A stretch of DNA of 64,000 nt, taken from positions 62,001-126,000 of the forward strand of contig CANNGA010000009.1 in the NCBI GenBank assembly GCA_947504035.1. Direction: 5' to 3'. The notes under the pieces were generated by a model, which had not been told where the DNA came from, searched no databases, and worked only from the letters and a program-made list of their open reading frames with translations. The translations under genes and the position numbers were made by a program. Origin of the DNA: an uncultured Flavobacteriaceae bacterium (GTDB lineage Bacteria > Bacteroidota > Bacteroidia > Flavobacteriales > Flavobacteriaceae). Shown in pieces: positions 25,485-35,666 of the stretch; positions within the stretch are counted from its first letter, which is position 1; every line of letters begins with the position of its first letter.

Positions 25485-26379
25485 AATAGCGAATCACAGT
25501 AGGTATAGACACCCGTTGCCAGAAGGCCACCGCTTCCCCATGCTTAAATACGAGTTGCTTCCAGAGCAATTGTTGTATGAAGGGACCTGTGATGTATCTC
25601 ATTTTTTTACGCCAGAAATACCCGAAGATGAACTTATCTTAAAAGTGCATGCAGAACAGTATTACAGACATTTAAAAGCTCTTACTTTAGATGCAAGAGC
25701 GGCGCGAAAAATAGGATTCCCATTAAGTAAAGCCTTGGTGGAACGTGAAGTTATTATAGCGGATGGCACTATAAAAGCGAGTACATATGCATTAGAACAT
25801 GGCATTGCGATGAATATAGCAGGAGGGACACATCATGCGTACTCTAATAGGGGTGAGGCTTTTTGTTTGTTGAATGATCAAGCTATTGGAGCGCGGTATT
25901 TGTTAGATAACGAATTGGTGAAAAAGGTGTTGATTGTAGATTTAGACGTGCATCAGGGTAATGGAACTGCCGAGATTTTTCAGAAGGAGTCCCGCGTGTT
26001 TACATTTTCGATGCACGGTAAGGGTAATTATCCGTTTAAAAAAGAGCAAAGTGATTTGGATGTGGCTTTAGATAATGGGACTAATGATACCGTATATTTA
26101 AACGTGTTGCAAAAGACGTTGCCAGAACTTATTGCAACCGTACAACCCGATTTTGTCTATTACCTTTGTGGGGTTGATGTTTTAGCTTCAGACAAGTTGG
26201 GGAAACTAGGGTTGAGTTTAGAAGGGTGTAAAGCACGCGATCGTTTTGTTTTAGAAACCTGTAAGAAGGCCGAGCTTCCTGTAATGTGTTCCATGGGCGG
26301 AGGGTATTCTCCAGACATTAAAATTATAATAGAGGCTCATGCTAATACATTTCGTTTAGCTCAGGATATTTTCTTTTAA
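25477..26379 (+). CDS. histone deacetylase family protein
   Basis: A 300-residue member of the HDAC/AcuC/acetylpolyamine hydrolase superfamily. The active-site His pair is in GGTHHAYSNRGEAFC (His 119 and 120), zinc ligands are in DLDVHQGNGT (Asp 157, His 159) with the third Asp in CGVDVLASDKLG. It probably removes acetyl groups from protein lysine or small amines in the cytoplasm. The start overlaps the stop of tex by 8 bp (ATGCTTAA). It converges with the FG-GAP lipoprotein with only 1 bp between stops. Confidence 0.9.
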   Translation: MLKIANHSRYRHPLPEGHRFPMLKYELLPEQLLYEGTCDVSHFFTPEIPEDELILKVHAEQYYRHLKALTLDARAARKIGFPLSKALVEREVIIADGTIKASTYALEHGIAMNIAGGTHHAYSNRGEAFCLLNDQAIGARYLLDNELVKKVLIVDLDVHQGNGTAEIFQKESRVFTFSMHGKGNYPFKKEQSDLDVALDNGTNDTVYLNVLQKTLPELIATVQPDFVYYLCGVDVLASDKLGKLGLSLEGCKARDRFVLETCKKAELPVMCSMGGGYSPDIKIIIEAHANTFRLAQDIFF

Positions 26380-26380
26380 A

Positions 26381-29300
26381 TTACCGCGCTTCAAGCAGTT
26401 TTAAATGGCCATTATTAATACCTACTAAAACGCCTTTTTTGCGGTTTGGTGAATTGGAAGGCCCTAGTGTAATGCGTTGTAGTGTTTTTACATTTTCGGG
26501 AAGAAAAACACCGCTTTGAAGCATGGGTAAGGGGTAGAAGCCGTCTTGACCAGTTTGCGAGAGCAAAAGGCCAATGCTGGCATCGGCTCTAGTGGTTTCA
26601 ATTTCTGTGTTAAATTTATTTCCAGCAATGAATAATTCTGGAGTACCATTATTTGTGAAATCTTCAACAAGAATACTTTGTATGGTGGAGTATTGTGCTT
26701 GGTGTGGTAATGCTTCTGCTTTTAAGTGGCCGTTCGTGTTTTTCAATAAAACACTTTCAAAAGTATAGGCCTTATGTTTTTCAGAAGTTAAGGTCTTATC
26801 GTTTAAAATGGTGCCAAGATCGGCGGTAGCAAAAGCATTATAGGTTTTAAATTTTTTTGAGAGTGCGGGTATTTGCTGTGAGGAGCATTCCTTGCCGCGA
26901 ATAGGTACAATTTTATCTTTATAATTTTTGGCTAAAAAGATATCGTTGGTACCGTTATTATCATAATCTGATGCAAATATATAGAAGGGGTTCTCGCGGC
27001 TTGCTTTAAATTTATAGTTGGTGCCTAAGTTGCCTAACACTAAATCGGTATCGCCATCGTTATCGATGTCTTTGGCAGTTATGGTATTCCACCAACCATT
27101 AGTTGTATTTAGATCTGGTAGTGCTTTTTTTGTGAAGATACCATTGGTGACATTAAATGCCATGATGGGCATCCATTCCCCAACGATAAAGAGTTCGTTG
27201 TTTTGGTCGCCGTCACTATCTGTCCAAACGGCACTAGTTACCATGCCAACATGTTCTAAAAGAGGTGCCTTTTGTCGAGTCACATCTATAAAGCCTTCAG
27301 GGGTGTTTTCTAGGAGGTAACTTTTAGGGGTGTTGGGGTAGTGGTTTGGGACTAAGCGCCCCCCAATAAAGAGGTCTGTATCTCCGTCTTTATCGAAATC
27401 TAGAGGCGTAACGCAACCGCCACTAGCAGTGATGTTTGGTAAGCGTTTAGAAGTTAAAAATTGACCCTTACCGTTGTTTAAATAGAGGCGGTCTTGGTAG
27501 TGTTTGGAATGCATAGGTTTAGCATGTCCGCCACTTACGACATATAAATCGGTATATCCGTCGCCATTAGCATCAAAAAAATGCGCTGCAGTATCTTCGA
27601 ATAAGGCATCTTTTGCTATGACGGTTTGCTTGGTTTTAAGGAATTGATGTTGTGCTTTCTGGATGTAAATTGCGCCAGCCTGTCCAGAGGCGCCGCCCAC
27701 ATAAAAATCTTCTAAATTGTCGTTATTAATATCGGCAACAGTAATGCATGGCCCTTCGGTTGAAAGTTTGTGAGGTAATAGAATTTGAGCTTTAAAGTCG
27801 TTAAAGTTGTTTTCCTTGTGTTGAAAGGGGTGTTTGGGAAAAGCGGTAGCTGTGATGTCTTTAAAGATAGGAGAATCTAGTGTTTTTTTAGTGATTTTAG
27901 AAGAAGCGGCTAAAGCGTGTTTTACGTGTATGGTGCTATTTATGGCTATGTTTTGGGTAAGTGTATTAATACTTTTGTCTGGCCATACAACACGTAAAGA
28001 ATCGATACTATTGGTTGTGCCAAGCCCAAAGTGAGCGATGGGGGCCACGGAAGATAGATAGCCGCGAACGGTTTTAAGTTCATGGTATTGCTTTCCTTGA
28101 GGTGTATAAATGGTGATTTTAGCGCCAAGTCCATAACTGTTGTGTTCTGGGCCTTTTAATGCGATGTTGAGAAAGTGGTGTTCTAAGGTTTCTGCATGGT
28201 TTTGGTATATAAAAGCAGCATCGTTAATGTTGTTCACTACAAGGTCTAAATCCCCGTCATTGTCTAAATCCCCAACCGCAGCACCGTTAGAGAAACTAAT
28301 GTCTTCAAAACCCCAAGCTTTTACTTTGTTTTCAAATTTTAAATGGCCATTGTTTTTATAGATGTAGTTATGGATTTTGTTTTCGTTAAAAAGTTGTGTT
28401 ACATAGGTGACATTTTCGTTTTTCGAGCGTGTTTTTTTTTCTTTTGAGTTGAGGTATTTGGAGGCTTTTGCAGTAGCGTCTTTGTCGAAAATATCCCGTC
28501 TAAATCCATTTGTTATAAAAAGATCTCTATAGCCGTCATTATCAAAATCGCTACCCAGACAGGCCCAGCTCCAGTCGGTTTTAGCGACACCTGCAAATTG
28601 ACTAATTTCACTAAAAAAGCCATTGCCATTATTTATTTGAAGCATATTGTGCATGTATTGATAGTGATTGCCTTGTTTTAAAATGCGATCGTACGCGTCT
28701 ACTTGCATAGAAGCCATTGTTGTTTTTGCCCTCACATGGTCTGATGAGGTCATGTCTAACTCCATAAGATCTTCATAACCATCGTTATTAAAATCGACCA
28801 CATCTATACCCATGCCATAAAAGGCAACATGATTGCTAAATGCTGTGATGTCTTGAGAAAATGTATTGTTGCCATTATTTTTAAAAAAGTAATCACTCTC
28901 AAAATAATCGTTGGCCACATAAATATCACTATACCCATCGTTGTTAAGGTCGGATGTGGAGAGTCCTAAGCCATAAGCAAAGGTGTTTATGCCTGCGGTT
29001 GTGTTACTGTTTTTAAATGTTCCGTTTACGTTTTCGTAAATATTATCGCTATACAAATGGTTTTGCTCTTTTTTGCCCTTGGCAATAGCGTCTTGATTTA
29101 AAAAGAATGATCTAGGACGGTTAATAACATAAAGATCTAGGTCGTTATCGTTATCCATATCGAAGAATGAAGCCATCATGGAGTAGCCTTTATCTGCGAT
29201 GTTATATATTTTGGCTTGTTCTGTAAAGGTGTTGTCGCCATTATTGATGTACAGGAGGTTGGTGCGTTCTGCATCGGTATCCTTTCTGCCACCTCTACAC

Positions 29301-29734
29301 ACGTAGATGTCTAAAAATGTATCACCATTAACATCGGCCATAACCACGCCATTATCCCAGCCTTTATTAGACGAGACACCAGCCTGTTTGGTGATGTCTT
29401 CGAACTTGAAATGGCCTTTGTTTAAATACAGTCTATTAGAGACTTGATTACCCGTGAAAAAAATATCTGGAAGCCCGTCGTTATTTATATCACCAATGGC
29501 TACACCACCACCATTATAGGCATAGTTGTATATTAAAAAGAAATTATTAGCGTCTTCGGTAATGGTATTGTTAAATGAGATGCCAGTTTGATTTGTTGGT
29601 AATTTTTCAAATAAGGTAACGGCTTTAGGAGGTGTTTTTGGGGGTGGGGTTTGCTTTTTACAGCTTAGTGCAATGCTTAACATTGCAGTGAGGATACATG
29701 TTTTTTTTAGATAGTGTAAGGGATGGGTTGTCAT
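26381..29734 (-). CDS. CRTAC1-like FG-GAP/ASPIC-UnbV lipoprotein
   Basis: A 1117-residue lipoprotein (lipobox ALSC, about Cys 25). I count about 14 calcium-binding FG-GAP/VCBS motifs of DxDxDG type (for example DINNDGLPDIFF, DLNNDGYSDIYV, DFDKDGDTDLFI), which build beta-propellers. An ASPIC/UnbV segment is in the middle (around residues 520-600, LKTVRGYLSSVAP...FGLGT). Such proteins accompany SusC/SusD pairs in Bacteroidota and probably bind glycans or other ligands on the surface. It is downstream of susD by 134 bp on the same strand, with a hairpin in the gap. Confidence 0.88.
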   Translation of the reverse strand: MTTHPLHYLKKTCILTAMLSIALSCKKQTPPPKTPPKAVTLFEKLPTNQTGISFNNTITEDANNFFLIYNYAYNGGGVAIGDINNDGLPDIFFTGNQVSNRLYLNKGHFKFEDITKQAGVSSNKGWDNGVVMADVNGDTFLDIYVCRGGRKDTDAERTNLLYINNGDNTFTEQAKIYNIADKGYSMMASFFDMDNDNDLDLYVINRPRSFFLNQDAIAKGKKEQNHLYSDNIYENVNGTFKNSNTTAGINTFAYGLGLSTSDLNNDGYSDIYVANDYFESDYFFKNNGNNTFSQDITAFSNHVAFYGMGIDVVDFNNDGYEDLMELDMTSSDHVRAKTTMASMQVDAYDRILKQGNHYQYMHNMLQINNGNGFFSEISQFAGVAKTDWSWACLGSDFDNDGYRDLFITNGFRRDIFDKDATAKASKYLNSKEKKTRSKNENVTYVTQLFNENKIHNYIYKNNGHLKFENKVKAWGFEDISFSNGAAVGDLDNDGDLDLVVNNINDAAFIYQNHAETLEHHFLNIALKGPEHNSYGLGAKITIYTPQGKQYHELKTVRGYLSSVAPIAHFGLGTTNSIDSLRVVWPDKSINTLTQNIAINSTIHVKHALAASSKITKKTLDSPIFKDITATAFPKHPFQHKENNFNDFKAQILLPHKLSTEGPCITVADINNDNLEDFYVGGASGQAGAIYIQKAQHQFLKTKQTVIAKDALFEDTAAHFFDANGDGYTDLYVVSGGHAKPMHSKHYQDRLYLNNGKGQFLTSKRLPNITASGGCVTPLDFDKDGDTDLFIGGRLVPNHYPNTPKSYLLENTPEGFIDVTRQKAPLLEHVGMVTSAVWTDSDGDQNNELFIVGEWMPIMAFNVTNGIFTKKALPDLNTTNGWWNTITAKDIDNDGDTDLVLGNLGTNYKFKASRENPFYIFASDYDNNGTNDIFLAKNYKDKIVPIRGKECSSQQIPALSKKFKTYNAFATADLGTILNDKTLTSEKHKAYTFESVLLKNTNGHLKAEALPHQAQYSTIQSILVEDFTNNGTPELFIAGNKFNTEIETTRADASIGLLLSQTGQDGFYPLPMLQSGVFLPENVKTLQRITLGPSNSPNRKKGVLVGINNGHLKLLEAR

Positions 29735-29800
29735 GCTGTAAAAAGAAGGTTTAAATGCTAAGGCTATTAGTGCTTATAACGGTATTTGTAAATATAGGAA

Positions 29801-29827
29801 ATCCTGCACGTTTTAATGGTGCAGGAT
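29801..29827 (-). terminator. hairpin between susD and the FG-GAP gene
   Basis: ATCCTGCAC and GTGCAGGAT form a perfect 9-bp stem with a 9-base loop; on the minus strand it is followed by TTTCC and a T-rich stretch. It starts 41 bp past the susD stop. It may partially terminate or stabilise the susCD transcript. Confidence 0.6.
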
Positions 29828-29868
29828 AACCTTGTCAAATAAACTTAAACAAATGAAATACTATAGTG

Positions 29869-31287
29869 TTATTGTAAGTTGGTGTTACCTTGTAATTCGA
29901 TATTGGGTATGGGCATTAGGTATGTGTCACCATCAAACCGTTGGAGGTCTAACCATCTAGATTGTTCGCCTGCGAGTTCCACCCAACGTTCGTGTTTTAT
30001 GGCGTCTAAAATGGCTTCGGTACCTGATACGTTTACATCTGGTAAATCGACAGAAGGTCTAGAACGTACCTGGTTTATGAAGTCTAAAGCGATGCTTTCG
30101 GAACCTCCAGAGCGTATTTCTGCTTCGGCCTGCATTAGCAATACATCGGCATAACGTAACACTCTGGCATTTATGCCGCTAAACGGCGTTTCAGATTCGC
30201 TAGTGTCTAAATTTTGATATTTTCTCCAAGCAGGATTATCGTCTGGCCCTATGGTTCCAGAAGCAAAAACACTTAGGCCATTGTTGAATGTATTGGTCAT
30301 CGTGCCATTATCACTGTCATCTATAGAGTAGAACGTATCTGCATATCTGCTATCTCCATCTTCGTATTCGTCCAGCAGTTCTTGGCTAGGCTTTACATTG
30401 AACCATCCAGTGTATTCTTGAGCTCTAAATGTTGTTTCAGAATTGTTCAGGCCATTTTGATTCCAAGAATCACCTTCTCCTGTAGTTTCATCGTAATTTA
30501 CTTCAAAAATAGATTCACTGTTGTATTCGCCTGCTATAGTAAAATTAGCTCTGTAATTTGCCGTTAAACTGTATCCTGTAACATTGCTTAGTGCTGTTTT
30601 TGCTTCGCTAGGTTGGTTGTTTTGTAAATATACTTTCCCTAAAAGCGCCCATGCAGCACCAGAAGATGGTCTTCCAGGTTCTTGATCTTCTTTGCTAGGT
30701 AGGTTGGCTGTGGCAAATTGTAGGTCGTTAATAATGGCATTATAGACGTCTTGAACAGATGACTTTGGTCGTCCTCCTTCGATAAGTTCAAGATCTAATG
30801 GTAAAGGGATTTCACCGTATTTGTTGACAAGATTAAAGAAAAATAAGCCTCTTAAAAAATGCATTTCTCCGAGTCTAGAAGCTATTTCAGATTCTGGAAT
30901 GTTTTCGAAGTTATCTGCGTTGTTTATTACAAAATTACAGCGCCCAATACCTTGGTAGTTGTGTTGCCAAAATTGATTATTTCCGTTGTTGGCTTCGTCT
31001 ACATCGCGTTGAATCATTTGTACCTTATCGGCTTCTAGATTTCCTGCGGCGTAATTTTCACCACCAATATTGTCATTAATGTAAAATTGGTACCGCGCAT
31101 AGTTGCCTACTTCTTGTAGAAAGGTATAAGGAGCGGTAGTTGCAGATTCTAATTGGTCGCTAGATTCAAAAAAAATATCTTCTGATAGTTGGTTGGGATT
31201 GGTGAGTTCGATTTCAGACTCGTCGCAGGATAAGAAAATGCCAATCGTAGCAGCAAGTCCTATGCATAAAATGATGATATGTTTCAT
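29869..31287 (-). CDS. SusD/RagB family nutrient-binding lipoprotein
   Basis: A 472-residue SusD-like lipoprotein (lipobox FLSC, mature start CDESEIELTNPNQ). The tetratricopeptide-like core is visible around WALLGKVYLQNNQPSEAKTAL, and the SusD family C-terminal block contains YADVLLMQAEAE and HERWVELAGEQSRWLDLQR. It caps the partner SusC barrel and binds the glycan. Acidic residues right after the lipid-carrying Cys are typical of surface-exposed lipoproteins in this phylum. The start is 18 bp after the susC stop: one operon. Confidence 0.95.
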   Translation of the reverse strand: MKHIIILCIGLAATIGIFLSCDESEIELTNPNQLSEDIFFESSDQLESATTAPYTFLQEVGNYARYQFYINDNIGGENYAAGNLEADKVQMIQRDVDEANNGNNQFWQHNYQGIGRCNFVINNADNFENIPESEIASRLGEMHFLRGLFFFNLVNKYGEIPLPLDLELIEGGRPKSSVQDVYNAIINDLQFATANLPSKEDQEPGRPSSGAAWALLGKVYLQNNQPSEAKTALSNVTGYSLTANYRANFTIAGEYNSESIFEVNYDETTGEGDSWNQNGLNNSETTFRAQEYTGWFNVKPSQELLDEYEDGDSRYADTFYSIDDSDNGTMTNTFNNGLSVFASGTIGPDDNPAWRKYQNLDTSESETPFSGINARVLRYADVLLMQAEAEIRSGGSESIALDFINQVRSRPSVDLPDVNVSGTEAILDAIKHERWVELAGEQSRWLDLQRFDGDTYLMPIPNIELQGNTNLQ

Positions 31288-31305
31288 GATGTTAATGTTT
31301 TAATG

Positions 31306-34300
31306 TTAAAATTGCAATTGGATACCGGCAATAAAAGAGCGAGGTTGAGGATAAACGCCTCGGTCTATGCCAACACCTGCGGCAGCAGATTGTTGTCCTG
31401 GATTCACTGTGGTACTACCTCCTATTTCTGGATCGTAACCCGAATAGTTGGTGATTGTAAATAGATTTTGAGCCGTAGCATACACTCTAAATTTAGAAAA
31501 CACACCGTGTCCTATTTGCGATAATGCGTTTTCTGACAAGCTATAACCTATGGTAAGGTTTCTTAGTTTCGCATAAGAGCCATCTTCTATAAAGCGATCT
31601 GATCGGTTGATGTTGTCAGAGTTGTCAGGATTAAACCTTGGTACAGATGTGTTAGTGTTTGTTGGTGTCCAGCGGTTAAGTACAGCCGTACCTGCATTAA
31701 ATAAACGCGACATGCCTTCTAAATCGTAAATATTGGTGTTGTATATGTCGTTGCCGCCAACCCCAGCAAAAAATAGTGTGGCATCAAAGTTCTTGTAGTT
31801 AAAAGAAAGGTTAAGACCGTAATTAATGCTAGGAAAAGGATCTCCTATTTTAACATTATCGTCGCCATCTATTACCCTATCATTGTTTTGGTCTACAAAG
31901 CGAATATCTCCTGGTCCTGCATTTGGCTGAGCGCTGGTATCGTCGCCTTCTTGAAATAAGCCGTCTGTTTGAAAGCCGTAGAAAAAGAATAAAGATTCTC
32001 CTTCTTCAATTCGTGATAGGTTTTCACCTTCAAATGTAGAGCTTTCTATAAACGAAAGGTTGCCTAGATCTGTAGCTTCATTTTTAGAGCTTCCTAGGTT
32101 AATGTTAGCAGACCAGCTAAAATCACCACCTTTGTCGTGGTTATAACTAATATTGAATTCAAATCCTTTGGTGTTTGTTGAAGCGCCGTTACGTTGTGTA
32201 AAGGCTTCTCCAAATCCATCTGAAGTGATATTAGGAATGGGGACAATAACATCTTCTACATCATTATTAAAGTATTCTAATGATAAGGAGAGTGCATTGT
32301 TAAAAAGGGTTGCATCCAAACCAATATTGGTCATCGTGGCTTCTTCCCATTTTAGGTCTGGATTAGAACTTCCAAAACTTGAAACCCCAACGTTGTTGTT
32401 TAAGCCTACATAGCTGTATGTGGGGATAAGCCCAGATTCAAAAACATAGTCTGTAGAGCCGTCGTTACCGGTAACCCCTATAGAACCTCTTAGTTTTAGA
32501 TTATTAATAATACTTGAATTTTTAAGAAAATTTTCTTCACTTAATACCCAACCTAAAGATAGTGCTGGAAAGGTACCCCATCTGTTATTTGAGCCAAAAC
32601 GAGAGGAGCCATCTCGTCTTATGGAAGCTGATAAGAGGTATTTGTTGTCGTAATTGTAATTTAACCTTCCTACATACGATATTAAACCGTACTCGAAAAG
32701 TTGATTGGTAACTACGGCTTGCCCTTGTATTACAGGAACCGAATTGGTAAGGGGGTTAGAGGCTTGCGACCTGTTATTTCTTGATTTGGTTTCAAATTTT
32801 TCGATAACACCAAGCAGATCAAAATTGTGAACGTCATTAAATGTTTTGGAATAGGTTAATGAACTTGTATAGGTGTCTGAATTGAAAATAGTTGTTATTT
32901 GGTCAAGTTGTGCTGCATCGCGTTGGTTGATGCCTTCATCAAATGAAGGACGTAAAATATTTGTCGATCCAATGGTTCTGTCAAAGCCATATTGAAACTT
33001 ATACTCTAGACCTTCAATAAATTCATAAGAGGCATAGATAGAACCTAATATTTTTGTAATTTCTGTGGTATTATTGCTAATAGTTTGAAGTCTTACGGGG
33101 TTTTCAGGATCGGAACCATCGTCTAAAGTGGTGTCTGTACCTCCAAAACCACCGGGGTTGTTAGCATCAAAAACAAGAGTGTAAGGCAGAGACTTGATGG
33201 CGTGTTCTATGAGTGTTCTATCGCCGTTTTCTTCTTCATTAAGCATCTCGGTGTCTGCAATAGTTAGCGTTTCTCCAATTTTAAATTTCTTGCCCACTTT
33301 AAATTCACTATTCGCTCTAAGAGAGGCTCTATTAAAACCTGTATTGATAATAATACCTTCTTGATCTACGAAACCAGCAGAAATATTAAATATAGCACTT
33401 TCGGAACCCCCAGAAACGCCAATATTAGTGTTGTGCATAATGGCTGTTCTAAAAATTTCATCTTGCCAATCTGTGTCTCTGGTTGTCGATGCAGGGTCTG
33501 TTGTGTATCGTGGTGGTAAACCAAAAGTGCCTTGGGCATACTCTCTAAATTGTGCTGAGTTTAAAAGGTCTAAAGTTCTAGGTGTGCTTTGTGAAGACAC
33601 AAAGGTGTCAAAGGTTAATTTGGTCTTACCTGCTTTTCCTTTTTTTGTAGTGATAATTACAACCCCATTAGAGGCTCTTGAACCATAAATAGCGGCGGTA
33701 GAGGCATCTTTTAAAATGTCTATTGTGGCAATGTCATTAGGATTTATTTCATTAATGCTGCCCGTTACAATGCCGTCTACAACGTATAGGGGTTGGCTAT
33801 TGCCAAAGGTTCCTAAACCACGTATTTGCACTTGTGGGGCTGTACCAGGTGTACCACTATTTATAATGGTAACACCAGCGGCTTGACCTTGAAGTGCTTG
33901 ATCTGCTGAGGTAATAGGAGTTTGTGTTATCGTCTCAGCTTTTACCGAGGATACGGCTCCTGTTACCAAGCGTCTGGAAGTTTTACCATACCCTACCACA
34001 ACGACTTCGTTTAGCACGTCTGCGTCCTCGATAAGTATAACGTTAATAGAGGTCTTTCCGTTAGTTGCTATTTCTTGGGTTTCATAACCAATATAACTAA
34101 TTACTAAAACAGCTGTTTTGTCCACGTTGTTTATACTGTAATTGCCATCAAAATCAGATACAACGCCATTTTTAGTGCCTTTTTGTATGATATTAGCGCC
34201 AACTAGAGGGCCGCTAGCATCAGAAATAGTACCAGTGATAGTTTGAGAGCTCAGCGAAGTGCCTAAAGCTACAACTATCCAAAAAAACATTTTTTGTAGT

Positions 34301-34314
34301 ATTTTGTTTTTCAT
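31306..34314 (-). CDS. SusC/RagA family TonB-dependent receptor
   Basis: A 1002-residue outer-membrane importer. It has a signal peptide, a CarboxypepD_reg-like N-terminal domain (ITGTISDASGPLVGANI), a TonB-box/plug region with the SusC signature (VVVGYGKTSRRLVTGAVSSV; IQIRGLGTFGNSQPLYVVDG-like), then a 22-strand barrel ending in IAGIQLQF. It imports oligosaccharides in complex with SusD. It is divergent from an AraC regulator, with inverted repeats in the 213-bp intergenic region. Confidence 0.96.
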   Translation of the reverse strand: MKNKILQKMFFWIVVALGTSLSSQTITGTISDASGPLVGANIIQKGTKNGVVSDFDGNYSINNVDKTAVLVISYIGYETQEIATNGKTSINVILIEDADVLNEVVVVGYGKTSRRLVTGAVSSVKAETITQTPITSADQALQGQAAGVTIINSGTPGTAPQVQIRGLGTFGNSQPLYVVDGIVTGSINEINPNDIATIDILKDASTAAIYGSRASNGVVIITTKKGKAGKTKLTFDTFVSSQSTPRTLDLLNSAQFREYAQGTFGLPPRYTTDPASTTRDTDWQDEIFRTAIMHNTNIGVSGGSESAIFNISAGFVDQEGIIINTGFNRASLRANSEFKVGKKFKIGETLTIADTEMLNEEENGDRTLIEHAIKSLPYTLVFDANNPGGFGGTDTTLDDGSDPENPVRLQTISNNTTEITKILGSIYASYEFIEGLEYKFQYGFDRTIGSTNILRPSFDEGINQRDAAQLDQITTIFNSDTYTSSLTYSKTFNDVHNFDLLGVIEKFETKSRNNRSQASNPLTNSVPVIQGQAVVTNQLFEYGLISYVGRLNYNYDNKYLLSASIRRDGSSRFGSNNRWGTFPALSLGWVLSEENFLKNSSIINNLKLRGSIGVTGNDGSTDYVFESGLIPTYSYVGLNNNVGVSSFGSSNPDLKWEEATMTNIGLDATLFNNALSLSLEYFNNDVEDVIVPIPNITSDGFGEAFTQRNGASTNTKGFEFNISYNHDKGGDFSWSANINLGSSKNEATDLGNLSFIESSTFEGENLSRIEEGESLFFFYGFQTDGLFQEGDDTSAQPNAGPGDIRFVDQNNDRVIDGDDNVKIGDPFPSINYGLNLSFNYKNFDATLFFAGVGGNDIYNTNIYDLEGMSRLFNAGTAVLNRWTPTNTNTSVPRFNPDNSDNINRSDRFIEDGSYAKLRNLTIGYSLSENALSQIGHGVFSKFRVYATAQNLFTITNYSGYDPEIGGSTTVNPGQQSAAAGVGIDRGVYPQPRSFIAGIQLQF

Positions 34315-34438
34315 AAATCTTTGTTAATTAGTTTGTTAAAGTTTAGTAATCGAAAACATGGATAACATAAAATGCGTAATCGCTTAGGGGGGATTTCTAA
34401 TTTATTTTATGTAATTATGTACTTTGTGTAGGTATGAA

Positions 34439-34484
34439 GACAAAATTAACGTCAAAATTGACGCCTATATGATATGATTTTGTC
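34439..34484. promoter_or_regulatory. inverted repeats between susC and araC
   Basis: GACAAAAT (34439-34446) and ATTTTGTC (34477-34484) are exact inverted repeats. Within them lies CGTCAA-AA-TTGACG (34450-34463). They are the only strong symmetry in the intergenic region and are placed to affect both divergent genes; candidate operator. Confidence 0.45.
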
Positions 34485-34527
34485 AAATATTTATATGTAT
34501 TTTTCAGAATAACGCAAAACACAAGAT

Positions 34528-35403
34528 ATGATAGATAATGTGCACAGAGAAATTACGCAATTAACGCCAGAGGATAGTTTTTTAATATATGATAGGGTAA
34601 AAGATGATTTTGATTTTCCGATACACTTTCATCCAGAATACGAACTCAACTTTATACAGAACGGTAAAGGAGTAAGGCGTATTGTTGGGGATAATATCGA
34701 AGAAATTGATGATATAGAGTTGGTTTTTGTGGGATCGAACTTGGTGCATGCTTGGGAATTACACGATTGTAAATCGAAGAAAATACATGAGATCACCATA
34801 CATATTAATCATGATTTATTAGATGAAAAGTTACTAGCTAGAAATATTTTTAAGTCCATTAAAGATATGATTGATAAATCTGCTCATGGGATTCTATTTT
34901 CTAAAAAAATAGCTAAGGATGTCGCACCAAGGCTTATAAAGCTTACAAAAACAGATGGTATTGATTATTATCTTGAGTTTGTGTCTATACTTTACGATTT
35001 AGCAAATTCGCGAAATCAGCGTTTGCTTTCTAATACAACGTCACAGAAGCGTAATTTTGAAAATAGTTCTAAAATTAAAAAGGTATACGATTTTATTCAA
35101 GAGAATTTTGACAAGAAAATTTCTTTAGACGACATATCGGCATTGGTAAACATGACGCCAGTCTCGTTTAATCGATTTATAAAAAAACGGACGGGAAAAA
35201 CCTTTGTAAATTATGTAAATAGTACACGAATAAGTCGGGCGAGTAAATTGCTATTAGAGACCGATTTGAGTGTTTCTGAAATTAGTTTTAAATGCGGGTT
35301 TAATAATATAGCAAATTTTAATCGTATTTTTAAAAAGGAAAAAAACACAACGCCTACAGATTTTAGAACAGAATTTAATGGGGGTATCAAGCGTGTGCTA
35401 TGA
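34528..35403 (+). CDS. AraC family regulator of the utilisation locus
   Basis: A 291-residue AraC-type regulator. The N-terminal half is a cupin barrel (FPIHFHPEYELNFIQNGKGVRRI), suited to sugar binding; the C-terminal ~100 residues carry two helix-turn-helix units (DISALVNMTPVSFNRFIKKRTGK; VSEISFKCGFNNIANFNRIFKKEK). It is divergent from susC and upstream of the GH3 gene, so it probably activates the locus in response to the released sugar. Hybrid two-component regulators are absent here. Confidence 0.9.
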   Translation: MIDNVHREITQLTPEDSFLIYDRVKDDFDFPIHFHPEYELNFIQNGKGVRRIVGDNIEEIDDIELVFVGSNLVHAWELHDCKSKKIHEITIHINHDLLDEKLLARNIFKSIKDMIDKSAHGILFSKKIAKDVAPRLIKLTKTDGIDYYLEFVSILYDLANSRNQRLLSNTTSQKRNFENSSKIKKVYDFIQENFDKKISLDDISALVNMTPVSFNRFIKKRTGKTFVNYVNSTRISRASKLLLETDLSVSEISFKCGFNNIANFNRIFKKEKNTTPTDFRTEFNGGIKRVL

Positions 35404-35666
35404 TGTGTTTTATTAAAATAATACTACTAATTGACTATTTAGGATAATTATAAAAATGCTTTGTGCTTCTATTTTTGTACTATTCATTTGTAGTAAATGC
35501 AACTCTTTTGTTGTTATACGTTGTGTTTCCGCTATTGGCGTGAAACATGTTTAGTAGCGTAAATGTGCTATGATTGTACATGTTTGTGTTGCTTTTGTAT
35601 AAGTTAAGTGTTATTTTTTAAGTAACATTATTAAAATATTTATCGTAATACTAACACGTTTTATTC

